This document shows positions 22,160 through 31,628 of a stretch of DNA of 64,000 bases, piece after piece. Positions within the stretch are counted from its first letter, which is position 1. Each line of letters opens with the position of its first letter. Below the pieces are notes generated by a model that made no database searches, was not told the DNA's origin, and saw only the letters and a program-made list of their open reading frames with translations. A program made the position numbers and the translations under genes. Source of the stretch: Burkholderia seminalis DSM 23518 (lineage in GTDB: Bacteria; Pseudomonadota; Gammaproteobacteria; Burkholderiales; Burkholderiaceae); the NCBI RefSeq assembly GCF_902832885.1, contig NZ_CADFDK010000009.1, forward strand, positions 1 to 64,000, given 5' to 3'.

Positions 22160-22181
22160 AAAAAAGGCCCTTGCGGGCCTT
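22160..22181 (-). terminator. Rho-independent terminator of the phosphonate operon
   Basis: A perfect 7-bp stem (AAGGCCC at 22164-22170, GGGCCTT at 22175-22181) with a four-base loop is flanked by a run of A on the plus strand. On the minus strand this gives a stem followed by a run of T, so it ends transcripts coming from phnW, about 25 bases past its stop. It may also slow mhp transcripts from the other side. Confidence 0.8.
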
Positions 22182-22205
22182 CGATCGACGAGAAAGGGCG
22201 GCCGT

Positions 22206-23270
22206 TTAACGCGTCAGCGCCGTAAACCCTTCCAGCAACCGCTCGACGTCAGCCGCCTGAATCGCGCCCATCGTCGAGATCCGGAACAGTTCCTTCGACA
22301 ACCCGCCTTGCCCCGCGTAAATCACGAAGCCGCGCGCCTTCAGCCCGTCGTGCAGCGCTTCGTACGTGACGCCTTGCGGCAGCCGATACGCGCGCAGCAC
22401 GACCGACGACGCGCCTTCCGGCAGCACCAGCGGCATCCCGCGCGCAGCGAGCCCGGCCTGCGCCTGATCGGCGAGCGCCTTGTAATGCGCATGGCGCGCA
22501 CGCCAGCCGCCGGCTTCATCAAATTCGCGCAGCGCCTCGACGAGCGCATAGTACGCATGCACGGACGGCGTAAACGGCGTGTTCCGCTGATCCTGCAGCT
22601 TCGCGAGACGGCCGAGATCGAGATAGTAAGTACGGCTTGCAGCCTTCGCGAGCGCGCGGCGTCGCACGATCACGAACGCCGCGCCAGGCACCCCGTGCAG
22701 GCACTTGTTTGCGGTCGCGGCAACCGCATCGATGTCGCCACCGGCGAAGTCGATCGCTTCCGCGCCGAAGCTGCTGACGCCGTCGACGAGCATCTTCACG
22801 CCGCGCGCGCGGCAGACTTCCGCGATCGCGCCGAGGTCGTTCAGGCGGCCCGTCGTCGTTTCGTGATGGATCACCGCGACGTGCGTGTAGCCGCCCGCGT
22901 CGAGGCGCGCGGCAATCTGCGCGGGATCCGGGGCCTGCATCCATTCATGCTTCAGCACGTCGTGCGCGATGCCGTACTGCGTCGCGATCTGCGTGATCCG
23001 CTCGCCGTACACGCCGTTCTCGATCACGAGCAGCTTGCCGTCCTGCGGCACGAGCGCCGCGATCATGCTTTCGACGGCCGCCGTGCCCGAGCCCGTCATC
23101 AGCACGGCCGTCCATTCGGCCGGGTCGAGTTCGTACGCGGCGACGAGGCGCGCACGCGCCTCATCCTGCAGATCGAAGAATTCGCTTTCGCGGTGGCACA
23201 GATCGGGTTGCAGCAGGCTGCGGCGCACGCGCTCGGTGAGCGTGACCGGGCCGGGGTTCAGCAGCAGCAT
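22206..23270 (-). CDS. phnW: 2-aminoethylphosphonate-pyruvate transaminase
   Basis: The PLP enzyme interconverts phosphonoacetaldehyde and 2-aminoethylphosphonate, with alanine/pyruvate as the partner pair. Residues LLNPGPVTLTERVRRSLL and the lysine region AATANKCLHGVPGAAF are typical. The product is 354 residues from the ATG at 23270; a TTG one codon earlier is also possible. That ATG shares a base with the decarboxylase stop (TGATG), so the two are coupled. With PEP mutase upstream, the reaction here most likely runs towards 2-AEP synthesis, not breakdown; no phosphonatase (phnX) gene is nearby. Confidence 0.93.
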   Translation of the reverse strand: MLLLNPGPVTLTERVRRSLLQPDLCHRESEFFDLQDEARARLVAAYELDPAEWTAVLMTGSGTAAVESMIAALVPQDGKLLVIENGVYGERITQIATQYGIAHDVLKHEWMQAPDPAQIAARLDAGGYTHVAVIHHETTTGRLNDLGAIAEVCRARGVKMLVDGVSSFGAEAIDFAGGDIDAVAATANKCLHGVPGAAFVIVRRRALAKAASRTYYLDLGRLAKLQDQRNTPFTPSVHAYYALVEALREFDEAGGWRARHAHYKALADQAQAGLAARGMPLVLPEGASSVVLRAYRLPQGVTYEALHDGLKARGFVIYAGQGGLSKELFRISTMGAIQAADVERLLEGFTALTR

Positions 23271-24451
23271 CAATGGGCTCCTTCAACGTGTGCTTCGGTC
23301 TGCGTGGCGCCGATGTGCCGCATCAGACGGGTCTTGACCTCGACCGGCGTGACGGTCGGGCGGGGCAGGCCGTCGGGCACGCCCGTGCGGATCGCGACGC
23401 GCACGAACTGGGCGCCGTCGCCCGATGCGGCCAGCGTCGCATCGAGCACGTCGAGCGTGTCGCCTTCGAGCGCCGACGCATAGCCGCATGCGGCCGCGAC
23501 GCCCGCGAACGACACATGCTGCGATACGGTTGCCTGGCCGCCCGTCGATTCGTGCGCGCCGTTGTCGAGCAGCACGTGCGTGAGGTTGGCCGGGCCGTAG
23601 GTGCCGAGCGTCGCGAACACGCCCATGCGCATCAGCGCGGCGCCGTCGCCGTCGACGGCGACCACGCGCAGGTCGGGGCGCGCGAGCGCGAGGCCGAGCG
23701 CGAGCGGCGTCACGCAGCCCATCGAGCCGACCATGTACAACTGGTTCGGGCGATCGTCGAGCGCGTAGAGTTCGCGGCCGCAGAAGCCGGTCGACGCGAG
23801 CACGACGGTCGAATCGACCGGCGTGTGCGCGATCACGCGCCGCAGCGCGTCGTGACGGGTCGGCCATGCATCGGCCGACACGGCGCGCGACGACGATTGC
23901 GCGGCGACATGCGCGCGCGGCTTGGCGGCCGGGTTCGCCTTCAGTTCATACGGCGCGACGCTGCCTTTCTGCATCACGAGCGCGTACGGGCGGCCCGTCG
24001 CGTCCATGTGCGCGATCGCGCGGTCGAGTGCCGGGCCGACCTGTTCGGGGTCGGTCGGGAACGTCTCCCACGGAATCTCCATCGTGTCGAGCATCGCGGG
24101 CGTGATCGGGCCCATCAGCGCATGCTGCGGCTCGTCGGCGACGCCCGGCTGGCCGCGCCACGTGACGATCAGCAGCTGCGGCAGGCGGAACGTCCAGGTC
24201 AGCGACGTGAGCGGGCTCACCGCGTTGCCGAGCCCCGAGTTCTGCATCATCGCGATCCCGCGCTTGCCGCCGAGCGTCGCGCCCGCGATCAGCGCGACCG
24301 CGTCGCCTTCGTTCGCGGCCGACACGTAGTTCAGCGTCGGGTCCTGCAGCACGTAGTTGATGAACGGCGTCAGGTACGAGCAGGGCACGCCCGCGTACCA
24401 GTCGAAGCCGCGTTCGCGCGCGGCCTCGACGAACTGGGCCGCTTCGATCAT
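23270..24451 (-). CDS. aepY: phosphonopyruvate decarboxylase
   Basis: The 393-residue thiamine-diphosphate enzyme turns phosphonopyruvate into phosphonoacetaldehyde, the irreversible step that drives phosphonate synthesis. The N-terminal half has the ligand-binding motifs ([28 protein letters not shown] with the conserved Glu). The C-terminal half has the TPP/Mg motif starting [10 protein letters not shown] and ending at LLDN. The start at 24451 overlaps the end of the PEP mutase gene by four bases (ATGA). It is the same length class as Ppd/Fom2 enzymes. Confidence 0.94.
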   Translation of the reverse strand: MIEAAQFVEAARERGFDWYAGVPCSYLTPFINYVLQDPTLNYVSAANEGDAVALIAGATLGGKRGIAMMQNSGLGNAVSPLTSLTWTFRLPQLLIVTWRGQPGVADEPQHALMGPITPAMLDTMEIPWETFPTDPEQVGPALDRAIAHMDATGRPYALVMQKGSVAPYELKANPAAKPRAHVAAQSSSRAVSADAWPTRHDALRRVIAHTPVDSTVVLASTGFCGRELYALDDRPNQLYMVGSMGCVTPLALGLALARPDLRVVAVDGDGAALMRMGVFATLGTYGPANLTHVLLDNGAHESTGGQATVSQHVSFAGVAAACGYASALEGDTLDVLDATLAASGDGAQFVRVAIRTGVPDGLPRPTVTPVEVKTRLMRHIGATQTEAHVEGAH

Positions 24452-26133
24452 TGCGCGCCCCCGTTGCCGGCGCCCGGTTCGGACAGCGGCGTCTGGCCGT
24501 GCGCGAAGTCGCCCGCGCGGCGGAAGTCCTCGAGGTCGTTGACCCCGCGCCAGTGGCCGTGCACGTACTGCACCTCAATCTTCTCGCCGGCGGCGATCAG
24601 TTCGTTGAGCAGCGACGGAATGTCGAGCGTGTCGAAATCAGGGCGCGCCTGCAGCGTCGCGAGCATCGCCTTCAGGCGCTCGACACCGGCGCCGCGCACG
24701 TTCAGCAGGCCGATCCAGCGGCCGTGCGGCGTGCCCGCGGCAACGTCGCTCGACACGCGCTGCAGGTAGGTCTTCTGGCCGAACAGGCCGCGATCGTCGG
24801 CGGCCGAGCAGAGGGCGAAGTCGCGCACGCTCTGATTGGTCTCGGTGAGCGACGAATCGACCACCACGCTGAACTCGGCCTCGCTCTCCGCGAGGTCGCG
24901 CACGATGTAGCTGCGGAACAGCAGGTCGCCGTACGAGATCACGGTGTCGCCCGTCAGGCGTTCGGCCGCGCAGGCGAGCGACGCGAGCTCGCCGGTCTGC
25001 GCGTGGCGCTCGTTGACGACGAGCTTGATGCCCGACGTATCGATCGCATCGGCGCGATAGCCGCCAACCACGGTGATGTCGTTCACGCCGTGCGTCTTGA
25101 AGCCGTCGACGAGCCAGCGCAGCAGCGGCTTGCCGGCGACCGGCAGCATGACCTTCGGCTTGTCTTCGGTCACGGCTTCGAGGCCCTTGCCGCGGCTCGC
25201 GGCGAGCACGATCGCGGCATTCGACGCGCGCGACGACGACGACAGGTAGATACGCTCGGCCGCCGAGTACTCGTCGGCGTCCTGCAGGCGGAAGATCTCG
25301 TTGACCGATGCCACGCGGTCCTCGACGTTGATCAGCGTTTCGCTTTCGTGGATCTCGCGCGCGGTCGCCTGCATCGCGGATGCCGACGCGCGGATCAGAT
25401 GATTCGCCCAGATCACGGTGCTGATGCCGGCCTGGCGGAACACGTCGGTCGGCGTGCTGTAGTACTTGGTCGGCACGATCACGAGCGGCGCCTTGCCGCT
25501 CCATTCGCGCGCGAACTGCAGGATCTCGTCCGGGCGCGACAGCTTGCTGTGGATCAGGATCGCGTCGGCGCCGGCTTCCGCATACGCGTTCGCGCGGCGC
25601 AGCGCCTCGTCCATACCCCAGCCGGCGATCAGCGCCTCGACGCGCGCGACGATCGAGAAGTCGGGATCGGTCTGCGAATCCTTGCCGGCCTTGATCTTGC
25701 CGCAGAACTCGTCGATTTCCGCGAGCGGCTGGCGCTCGCCGCCGATGAAGCTGTTCGTCTTCGGGAACTGCTTGTCCTCGATGCACACGCCCGCGATGCC
25801 GCGCTGTTCGAGCTTCTTCACGAGGCGGCGCACGTTGTTGAAGTTGCCGTAGCCGGTGTCGCCGTCGAGCAGGATCGGCAGGTCGCTCGCGTCGGCCATG
25901 AATTCGAGCACGTCGACGACCTGCGTCCAGCTCGCTTCGTTGTTGTCGCGCACGCCGAACTGCGCGGAGATCGCGAGGCCCGACGCCCAGATCCCCTTGA
26001 AGCCGGCTTCGCGGACGATGCGCGCGGACAGGCCGTTGTGCGCTTCCATCAGGAATTCGAGGTCGCTGCTGACGAGCATGCGGCGCAGGCGCGCGCTGCG
26101 CGATTCGGTGAAGTTGGGTTCGCGTGCGTTCAT
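24448..26133 (-). CDS. aepX: PEP mutase fused to a nucleotidyltransferase
   Basis: Residues 1 to about 295 are phosphoenolpyruvate mutase, which rearranges PEP to phosphonopyruvate. The hallmark EDK-x5-NS motif is intact ([10 protein letters not shown], Glu119 to Ser128), separating it from isocitrate lyase relatives. Residues from about 305 to 561 are an NTP-transferase domain ([10 protein letters not shown], then [15 protein letters not shown]), similar to cytidylyltransferases fused to PEP mutase that activate phosphonates as CMP derivatives (the PntC type). The ATG at 26133 overlaps the stop of the upstream LicC-like gene. The longer frame up to 27117 runs antisense-free but crosses other genes and was rejected. 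Confidence 0.93.
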   Translation of the reverse strand: MNAREPNFTESRSARLRRMLVSSDLEFLMEAHNGLSARIVREAGFKGIWASGLAISAQFGVRDNNEASWTQVVDVLEFMADASDLPILLDGDTGYGNFNNVRRLVKKLEQRGIAGVCIEDKQFPKTNSFIGGERQPLAEIDEFCGKIKAGKDSQTDPDFSIVARVEALIAGWGMDEALRRANAYAEAGADAILIHSKLSRPDEILQFAREWSGKAPLVIVPTKYYSTPTDVFRQAGISTVIWANHLIRASASAMQATAREIHESETLINVEDRVASVNEIFRLQDADEYSAAERIYLSSSSRASNAAIVLAASRGKGLEAVTEDKPKVMLPVAGKPLLRWLVDGFKTHGVNDITVVGGYRADAIDTSGIKLVVNERHAQTGELASLACAAERLTGDTVISYGDLLFRSYIVRDLAESEAEFSVVVDSSLTETNQSVRDFALCSAADDRGLFGQKTYLQRVSSDVAAGTPHGRWIGLLNVRGAGVERLKAMLATLQARPDFDTLDIPSLLNELIAAGEKIEVQYVHGHWRGVNDLEDFRRAGDFAHGQTPLSEPGAGNGGAQ

Positions 26134-26897
26134 CGTGCGGCTCCTGCGGTCGTGCGTTGAATCAGGGGGAGGATGTCTTGGGTCGCGCGGGCGACGTCGT
26201 TCGGGAAGTCGATCTCGATCCACGGCGAGCCGGTGACGTCGGCCACGTCGAACGAATGGCCGCCTTCGAGCAGCAGGTCGCGCACGGCTTCCTCGTGCGG
26301 CAGGTTCGCGCGGCCGCTGTCGACGTAACCCGCGACGATCGTCGCGAGGCGGCGGGCGGTGCCTTCGGTGAAGCGGAAGAAGCCGACCGATTCGCCGATC
26401 GTGTCGTAGTCGAGGTCGACCGCGAGCTGCTTGCGCAGTTCGACCGGCACGCCGTTCTTCAGGCACAGCTTGACGGGCTCGTCGCCGGCCTCGAAGTCGC
26501 GGTCGATCAGCAGGCGGTCGACCGCCTGGTCGGCATCGGCCACCAGCGCATGCAGGATGTTCTCGTCGTACAGCACGTCCGCGTCCATCAGCAGCACGTC
26601 GCCGCCGCGCGTCATCGCATCGGCGACGGTATGCACGGTCAGCACGCTGCCGAGGTCGTAGCGGTCGTTGATCACGATCTCGGCCTGGCGGCCGAGGCGC
26701 TTCATTTCCTGCTCGACCTTCTCGTGCTGAAAGCCGAGCCCGAGCACGATCTCGTCGACGCCCGCGGCGTCGAGTACGCGCAGATGGCGCTCGAGCAGCG
26801 ACACGTCGTCGAAGCGCAGCAGGCACTTCGGGAACTGCGCTTCGGGCGGTTGTTGCAGGCGCAAGCCGAGGCCTGCCGCAAGAATGATGGCTCGCAT
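26130..26897 (-). CDS. LicC-like nucleotidyltransferase
   Basis: This 255-residue protein is a stand-alone NTP transferase with the nucleotide motif [12 protein letters not shown] and the Lys in FPKCLLRF (Lys24). The metal site is in [12 protein letters not shown]. The sequence resembles phosphocholine/phosphonate cytidylyltransferases. The start ATG at 26897 has GGAG nine bases upstream. It is the second nucleotidyltransferase of the operon, alongside the one fused to PEP mutase. It could activate a different head group, or the modified one. Substrate is not determined. Confidence 0.85.
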   Translation of the reverse strand: MRAIILAAGLGLRLQQPPEAQFPKCLLRFDDVSLLERHLRVLDAAGVDEIVLGLGFQHEKVEQEMKRLGRQAEIVINDRYDLGSVLTVHTVADAMTRGGDVLLMDADVLYDENILHALVADADQAVDRLLIDRDFEAGDEPVKLCLKNGVPVELRKQLAVDLDYDTIGESVGFFRFTEGTARRLATIVAGYVDSGRANLPHEEAVRDLLLEGGHSFDVADVTGSPWIEIDFPNDVARATQDILPLIQRTTAGAAR

Positions 26898-26932
26898 GGG
26901 TTCTCCAACCAAAAAGCCGGCGATCTGAACGA

Positions 26933-27934
26933 TCAGTCGGCGAGCGGCTGCGGCGCACGGCGCCGCTGCCAGTTTCTTTCACTGAAATGCAGATAGAGCA
27001 GCCCGGGCAGGCCGAGCGCGAGTTCGCGCGCGCGCTTCGCGAGCGACAGCGCGAGCGCCGCGTCGGGCGGCAGTCCGACCAGCGGGGCGAGCAGCAGGTA
27101 GCCGCCTTCCTGCGCACCGAGCGAGCCGGGGATCGCGAAGGCCGCGCCGCGGATCGCCTGGCCGACGCTTTCCAGCAGCAGCGCGTCGAGCCAGCTCACC
27201 GGGTGCCCGAGGAAGTGCAGGGCGAGCCACACTTCCGCGGTGCCGACGATCCAGCCGACGAGGCTCAGCGCGAACGTCTTCGCGACCTTCGCGCGATCGC
27301 GGTACAGCGCGCCGACCGCGTCGTCGATCGCATCGGCGCGCGTGGCCAGCGACGACCAGTCGCGCGGGCCGAGCAGCTTCGACGCGAGGCGCAGGCCGCG
27401 GCCGAACAGCCCGCGCCGCTGCGCCGCGTAGAACAGCAACGCAAGCGCGCCGAGCACGCCGGTCGCGATCAGCGCGGGCGTGCGCAGGTGCGCGACCGAC
27501 TCGTGCGTCGCATACAGGCTGAATGCGGCGACGCCGATCAACGCGAAGGCCATTTGGGCAAGCGCCTGCATCGTCGTGCTGACGGTTACGGCCGCCGCCG
27601 CGTCGGCCATTCGCGTGCCGCGCTGCGCGAGGTGGCGCACCATCAGCACGGGGCCGCCGATCTGCCCGGCGGGCAGCAGGCTGTTGACCGATTCGCCGAC
27701 CCAGCGCGCGCGCAGCGCGTTGCCGAGATCGGCACCGGGCTGCCCGCGGCGGAACATGGCGGAGATCGCCGTCGCATCGATCACGAGCGGCACGACATGG
27801 AACGCCGCGACGAGCGCGAGACCCCAGCCGGCCGCGAGGAACGTGGACGCGACCGCGCCGATGCCCTGCCAGGCAAGGAGTGCAATGAAGAGTGCGGTCC
27901 CGAGGGACAGCAGGATGAGGCCCGCGCGCGTCAT
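26933..27934 (-). CDS. flippase-like membrane protein (LPG synthase TM domain family)
   Basis: The 333-residue protein has about eight hydrophobic segments and belongs to the UPF0104/lysylphosphatidylglycerol synthase membrane-domain family, whose better-known members move or modify lipids in the membrane. The motif [23 protein letters not shown] and the later [22 protein letters not shown] are family marks. It has no soluble synthase domain. Its start overlaps the oxygenase stop by four bases. In this operon it may flip or present the phosphonolipid; that role is inference. Confidence 0.82.
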   Translation of the reverse strand: MTRAGLILLSLGTALFIALLAWQGIGAVASTFLAAGWGLALVAAFHVVPLVIDATAISAMFRRGQPGADLGNALRARWVGESVNSLLPAGQIGGPVLMVRHLAQRGTRMADAAAAVTVSTTMQALAQMAFALIGVAAFSLYATHESVAHLRTPALIATGVLGALALLFYAAQRRGLFGRGLRLASKLLGPRDWSSLATRADAIDDAVGALYRDRAKVAKTFALSLVGWIVGTAEVWLALHFLGHPVSWLDALLLESVGQAIRGAAFAIPGSLGAQEGGYLLLAPLVGLPPDAALALSLAKRARELALGLPGLLYLHFSERNWQRRRAPQPLAD

Positions 27935-28740
27935 GACCCGGTCGTGCGTCGCGTCGCCAGTTGCTTGAACACCTGGCGGAAACCGAAATACGCGATCGCG
28001 TCCTTCATGTTCGAGATGAAGCGCTTCCACGGCCGCATGCCGGGGTTCGTCACGTATTCGAACGTGAGCGACACGCGCATCTCGTTCTGGCCGAGCGGCG
28101 TGATGCGGTGACGCAGCTTGTCGCCGTCGAACAGCACGATGCCGCCGTCGGCGATCTGCACCGAGCCCGGTTCGTCGGCGACGTCCGGGTTGCGCGTGTG
28201 CAGCTCGTAGTCGAGCCGGCACGACGATTCGTCGATCACGCCGATCAGCAGCGTGTAGCGACGGCCATCGTAGTACGACGTGTCGTAATGCCAGCCGATG
28301 TGGTCGCCGGGCTTCGTGTAGTAATACAGCGCGTACGCGTGCGGATCGTCGTCCGGCGACAGCATCAGCTTGTCGCCCGTGACTTTCTCGAGGAAGCCGA
28401 TCAGCGCCTTCGAGCGATAGAGCTCGGCGATGTACGGCGCCTGCTCGTCGATCGTATGACGGCTCACGCTGCCGCCCTGCTTGTGGCCGGGCAGGTAATT
28501 GCGGTTCAGGCCGGCCTGCATCGCGCGGGCGGCGCTCGCGAGTTTCGCGTGCGCGTCGGCGGGCAGGAACGTGTCGAGGTACAGGAACGAGCCCTGGCGC
28601 GTGTAGTCGCCGCGCAGGCGGTCGAGGTCGAGCCGGCCGACGCGGTCGGCCACGGTGCGATCGGGGTCGGCCGCGGCCGCGCGCACGGGCGCGGGGCGTG
28701 CCGGGCTCAGCACGGAGTCGTCGCGCGTGCTAGGAGTCAT
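27931..28740 (-). CDS. Fe(II)/2-oxoglutarate oxygenase, hydroxylase-type metal site
   Basis: The 269-residue protein resembles the HalD/BesD group of Fe(II)/2-oxoglutarate enzymes. The iron triad is readable: His151 and Asp153 in GWHYDTSYYDGRRYT, and His211 in KLRHRITPL, with Arg222 (EMRVSLTF) as the likely 2-oxoglutarate anchor. Halogenases of this group replace the Asp with Gly; here Asp is kept, so hydroxylation is predicted. The gene overlaps both neighbours by four bases and so is firmly part of the phosphonate operon. Possible substrates are 2-AEP, its CMP ester or the lipid; none is proven. Confidence 0.82.
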   Translation of the reverse strand: MTPSTRDDSVLSPARPAPVRAAAADPDRTVADRVGRLDLDRLRGDYTRQGSFLYLDTFLPADAHAKLASAARAMQAGLNRNYLPGHKQGGSVSRHTIDEQAPYIAELYRSKALIGFLEKVTGDKLMLSPDDDPHAYALYYYTKPGDHIGWHYDTSYYDGRRYTLLIGVIDESSCRLDYELHTRNPDVADEPGSVQIADGGIVLFDGDKLRHRITPLGQNEMRVSLTFEYVTNPGMRPWKRFISNMKDAIAYFGFRQVFKQLATRRTTGS

Positions 28741-29419
28741 TTGGAAGCCTGGATTTCGGTTGAATTCTGCGGAGCGTTGCCACGGCGGACGATGCGCCAC
28801 CAGTCGATCACGACCCATGCGGCGAACAGCGGGGCGCCGATCGATGCCGCGAGCAGGAACGGCTCGACGCCGTCGACGAGCGTCACGATCGGCAGCAGGT
28901 ACAGCACGTCTTCGGTTTCGAAGCCGCCTGCGAACGCCTGCTTGGTGCCGGCCTTGCCGGCGATCGATTCGATCCGCATGCGCAGGAAGAAGATCAGCGC
29001 GACGGCCGCACCGGCCACCGCGCCCAGCAGCACCGGCGACGCGGCCATCTGGCCGCCCTGGGCGACGATGCCGAGCCCCATGCTGACGAACAGCGCGACC
29101 GTGACGAGCGCATCGGCCGCGAGATCGTAAAAATGACCGATCATGCTGGACTTGCCGCTGATGCGCGCGAGTTCGCCGTCGGTGTGGTCGACGAAGTTCG
29201 ACAGCACGATCAGGAACGCGCCGGCATTGCTCCAGCCGAAGCCGCCGTGCGCAAGGCACCAGGCACCGGCGAGGCCGATCAGCAGACGAAGGGTAGTCAG
29301 GTGATTCGGGGTGACCGGCGTATCGACGAGCGGTCGGACAAGCGAGCGCGCGAGCCGCGCATCCCAGGTGCGTGGCAGGGGGGGGGCTCGGCGCGTGTGG
29401 CGGTTTTTCTTTGGTCCAT
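28737..29419 (-). CDS. CDP-alcohol phosphatidyltransferase (frame broken at a G tract)
   Basis: The body carries the full family signature D-x2-DG-x2-AR-x8-G-x3-D-x3-D (DHTDGELARISGKSSMIGHF then YDLAAD) and four to six membrane helices. The family joins a CDP- or CMP-activated head group to a lipid alcohol. No start codon exists in this frame near the N-terminus. The only sensible ATG (29419, MDQRKTATRAE) is in another frame, and a run of nine G at 29378-29386 lies between them. One added or two missing G would join the two parts into a protein of about 226-227 residues. This is either a sequence error or a real switch. Confidence 0.78.
29378..29386. repeat. nine-G homopolymer in the phosphatidyltransferase N-terminus
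   Basis: Nine consecutive G on the plus strand (C on the coding strand) sit about eleven codons after the predicted start. In this length the gene is out of frame; seven or ten would restore it. Tracts of this kind cause slipped-strand switching in some bacteria, and are also a common place for sequencing errors. Confidence 0.9.
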
Positions 29420-30081
29420 CGGCGAAATATATACGGAATTGTAATTTGTTGCTTTTTATTCGATCAATGTCCTGACATGCGGGAGTGTTACCGCGTCTTG
29501 CACGTATCGGCCCGCCGAAGCCGGATGCGCGACAGGGCGGCCGATCGGGATGGCAGGCGGCGTCGCCGGGCCCGTCTTCCAGTGTGGTTCGCGTCACGCC
29601 GCTGTCAAGGACGGGCGGGCCTCGCGGGCCGATGCGGCGGAGATTTTCGCGCGCGGCGGCGAGCCGTGCGCAGCGCATGCGACGTTGACGTGCGTCAGGT
29701 CCGGCAAAGCATCGTCGGGCGACAATCGGCCGCGCCGCGACTTCATCGGCCATTGCCGATGTCGGGCGGCGAATTGCAATGGAAATCCGCCGATTGATGC
29801 GCGACGGTTGGCGATCGTCGTCCGGCCATTCGCTCCGATGCTTTCGCGCACCTTTCGGGTGCATCGGGAGGCGCGGATCGACTGTCACAGAACGGTCGTT
29901 CGATACCCGGCATATTCGGTAAGGATCTTTTGCATCCAGCGGACATTTCGCGGCGACGGCCTCTGCGATACTCCGGCCATGCCTGTGGTGCCGGCCGCCC
30001 CGCGCGGCCCCAAGGGCTTCATGTCGCTCAGGAGACACCCCCCGCGACGTCAACGACAGACCCCAGCGTCAGAAACCTGCC
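29420..30081. other. intergenic region between divergent genes
   Basis: About 660 bases between the phosphonate operon and the CoA-transferase gene carry no gene I can support. The stretch from about 29402 to 29465 is strikingly AT-rich, with TATATATT just upstream (on the minus strand) of the predicted start at 29419, and probably holds the operon promoter. The rest is GC-rich with no clear hairpin or repeat. Confidence 0.5.
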
Positions 30082-31596
30082 ATGTCTTCATCACGCATCC
30101 TCGCTCCCGCCCTGCGTTCGCTCGTCCGCACCGCCGACGAAGCCGCCGCGCTGATCCGTCCCGGCATGACCGTCGCCATGAGCGGCTTCACCGGTTCGGG
30201 CTATCCGAAGGCCGTCCCGGCCGCGCTTGCCGCCCATATCGACGCGGCGCACGCGCGCGGCGAGGACTTCCGGATCAACGTGCTGACCGGCGCGTCGACC
30301 GCGCCCGAACTCGACGGCGCGCTCGCCCGCACCAACGGCATCTCGATGCGGCTGCCTTACCAGTCCGACCCGACGCTGCGCGACAAGATCAACGGCGGCG
30401 AAGTCGATTACCAGGACGTCCACCTGAGCCACGTCGCGCAGTACGCATGGTTCGGGCTGTACGGCGATCTCGACGTCGCGATCGTCGAGGTCGCGGGCAT
30501 CCGCGAGGACGGGCTGCTGATCCCGTCCGCGTCGATCGGCAACAACAAGACCTGGCTCGAACGCGCGAAGCACGTGATCCTCGAGGTGAATGCGCGCCAG
30601 CCGCTCGGCCTTGACGGGATGCACGACATCTATTACGGCACCGCGCTGCCGCCGCATCGCAAGCCGATTCCGCTGACGAAGAGCGACGACCGCATCGGCG
30701 AGCCGTACCTGCGCTGCCCGGCCGACAAGATCGTCGCGATCGTCGAGACCGACGCGCCCGATCGCAGCAATGCGTTCTCCGCGCCGGACGCGACGTCGAA
30801 GCAGATCGCGCTGCAACTGATCGACTTCCTGCGCCACGAAGTGAAGCGCGGCCGCCTGCCGGAAAACCTGCTGCCGCTGCAGTCGGGCGTCGGCAACATT
30901 ACGAACGCGGTGCTCGCGGAGCTCAGCTCGGCCGGCTTCTCGAACCTGACGGCCTATACCGAAGTGATCCAGGACGGCATGCTCGACCTGCTCGACGACG
31001 GCACGTTGAGCTTCGCGTCGGCCACCGCGTTGTCGCTGAGCCCGGCCGCCGTGCAGCGCTTCGCCGACGAAATCGCGACGTTCCGCGAAAAGATCGTGCT
31101 GCGCCCGCAGGAGATCAGCAACCATCCGGAGCTCGTGCGCCGCCTCGGCTGCATCGCGATGAACGGGATGATCGAGGCCGACATCTACGGCAACGTGAAC
31201 TCGACGCACGTGATGGGCACGAAGATCCAGAACGGTATCGGCGGCTCGGGCGACTTCGCGCGCAATGGCTATCTGTCGTGCTTCATGTCGGCGAGCACCG
31301 CGAAGGGCGGCGCGATCTCGCGGATCGTGCCGATGGCGAGCCACGTCGACCATACCGAGCACGACGTCGCGGTGGTCGTCACCGAGCAGGGCCTGGCCGA
31401 CCTGCGCGGCCTGTCGCCGAAGCAGCGCGCGCGCAAGATCATCGCGACCTGCGCGCATCCCGACTACCGGCCGATGCTCGAGGACTACTTCGAGCGCGCG
31501 TCGCGCGAGAGCTTCGGCAAGCACACGCCGCACCTGCTCGCCGAGGCGCTGTCGTGGCACGAGCGCTACGTGCGGACCGGCACGATGAAGGTCTGA
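30082..31596 (+). CDS. succinyl-CoA:acetate CoA-transferase / acetyl-CoA hydrolase family
   Basis: The 504-residue protein belongs to the class I CoA-transferases of the Cat1/AarC/Ach1 type, which move CoA between acetate, succinate or propionate. The glutamate that forms the CoA thioester is Glu294 in NLTAYTEVIQDG, and the oxyanion-like loop is in QNGIGGSGDFARNGYLSCFM. Such enzymes are often misnamed acetyl-CoA hydrolase. The gene is single, divergent from the phosphonate operon and ends in a hairpin shared with the convergent efflux gene. The acyl specificity cannot be told from sequence alone. Confidence 0.9.
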   Translation: MSSSRILAPALRSLVRTADEAAALIRPGMTVAMSGFTGSGYPKAVPAALAAHIDAAHARGEDFRINVLTGASTAPELDGALARTNGISMRLPYQSDPTLRDKINGGEVDYQDVHLSHVAQYAWFGLYGDLDVAIVEVAGIREDGLLIPSASIGNNKTWLERAKHVILEVNARQPLGLDGMHDIYYGTALPPHRKPIPLTKSDDRIGEPYLRCPADKIVAIVETDAPDRSNAFSAPDATSKQIALQLIDFLRHEVKRGRLPENLLPLQSGVGNITNAVLAELSSAGFSNLTAYTEVIQDGMLDLLDDGTLSFASATALSLSPAAVQRFADEIATFREKIVLRPQEISNHPELVRRLGCIAMNGMIEADIYGNVNSTHVMGTKIQNGIGGSGDFARNGYLSCFMSASTAKGGAISRIVPMASHVDHTEHDVAVVVTEQGLADLRGLSPKQRARKIIATCAHPDYRPMLEDYFERASRESFGKHTPHLLAEALSWHERYVRTGTMKV

Positions 31597-31606
31597 CGCG
31601 GCGTCG

Positions 31607-31628
31607 GACGGGCGCATGCGCGCCCGTC
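31607..31628. terminator. hairpin between convergent genes
   Basis: A perfect 9-bp stem (GACGGGCGC and GCGCCCGTC, loop ATGC) lies between the stops of the CoA-transferase and the efflux gene, reaching into the latter's stop codon. It lacks a T run on either side, so it may act as a weak bidirectional terminator or with Rho. Confidence 0.5.

Noticed and set aside
22206-24451. Phosphonate degradation (phnWX-type) locus
   Set aside because: No phosphonatase (phnX) or phnY/Z gene is present, and PEP mutase and phosphonopyruvate decarboxylase point to synthesis.
24448-27117. A single 889-residue protein joining PEP mutase to an upstream Arg-rich part
   Set aside because: The upstream part is the out-of-frame reading of the LicC-like and flippase genes. 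The true start is the ATG at 26133, which overlaps the upstream stop.
27931-28740. Halogenase
   Set aside because: The metal motif keeps Asp153, where Fe/2OG halogenases have Gly or Ala; a hydroxylase is the safer reading.
29485-30081. Small open frames in the large intergenic region
   Set aside because: They are Arg/Ala-rich, lack ribosome binding sites and start codons with support, and extend out of frame into the CoA-transferase gene.
30082-31596. True acetyl-CoA hydrolase
   Set aside because: Glu294 and the surrounding motif are those of CoA-transferases; hydrolase activity in this family is generally a side reaction.
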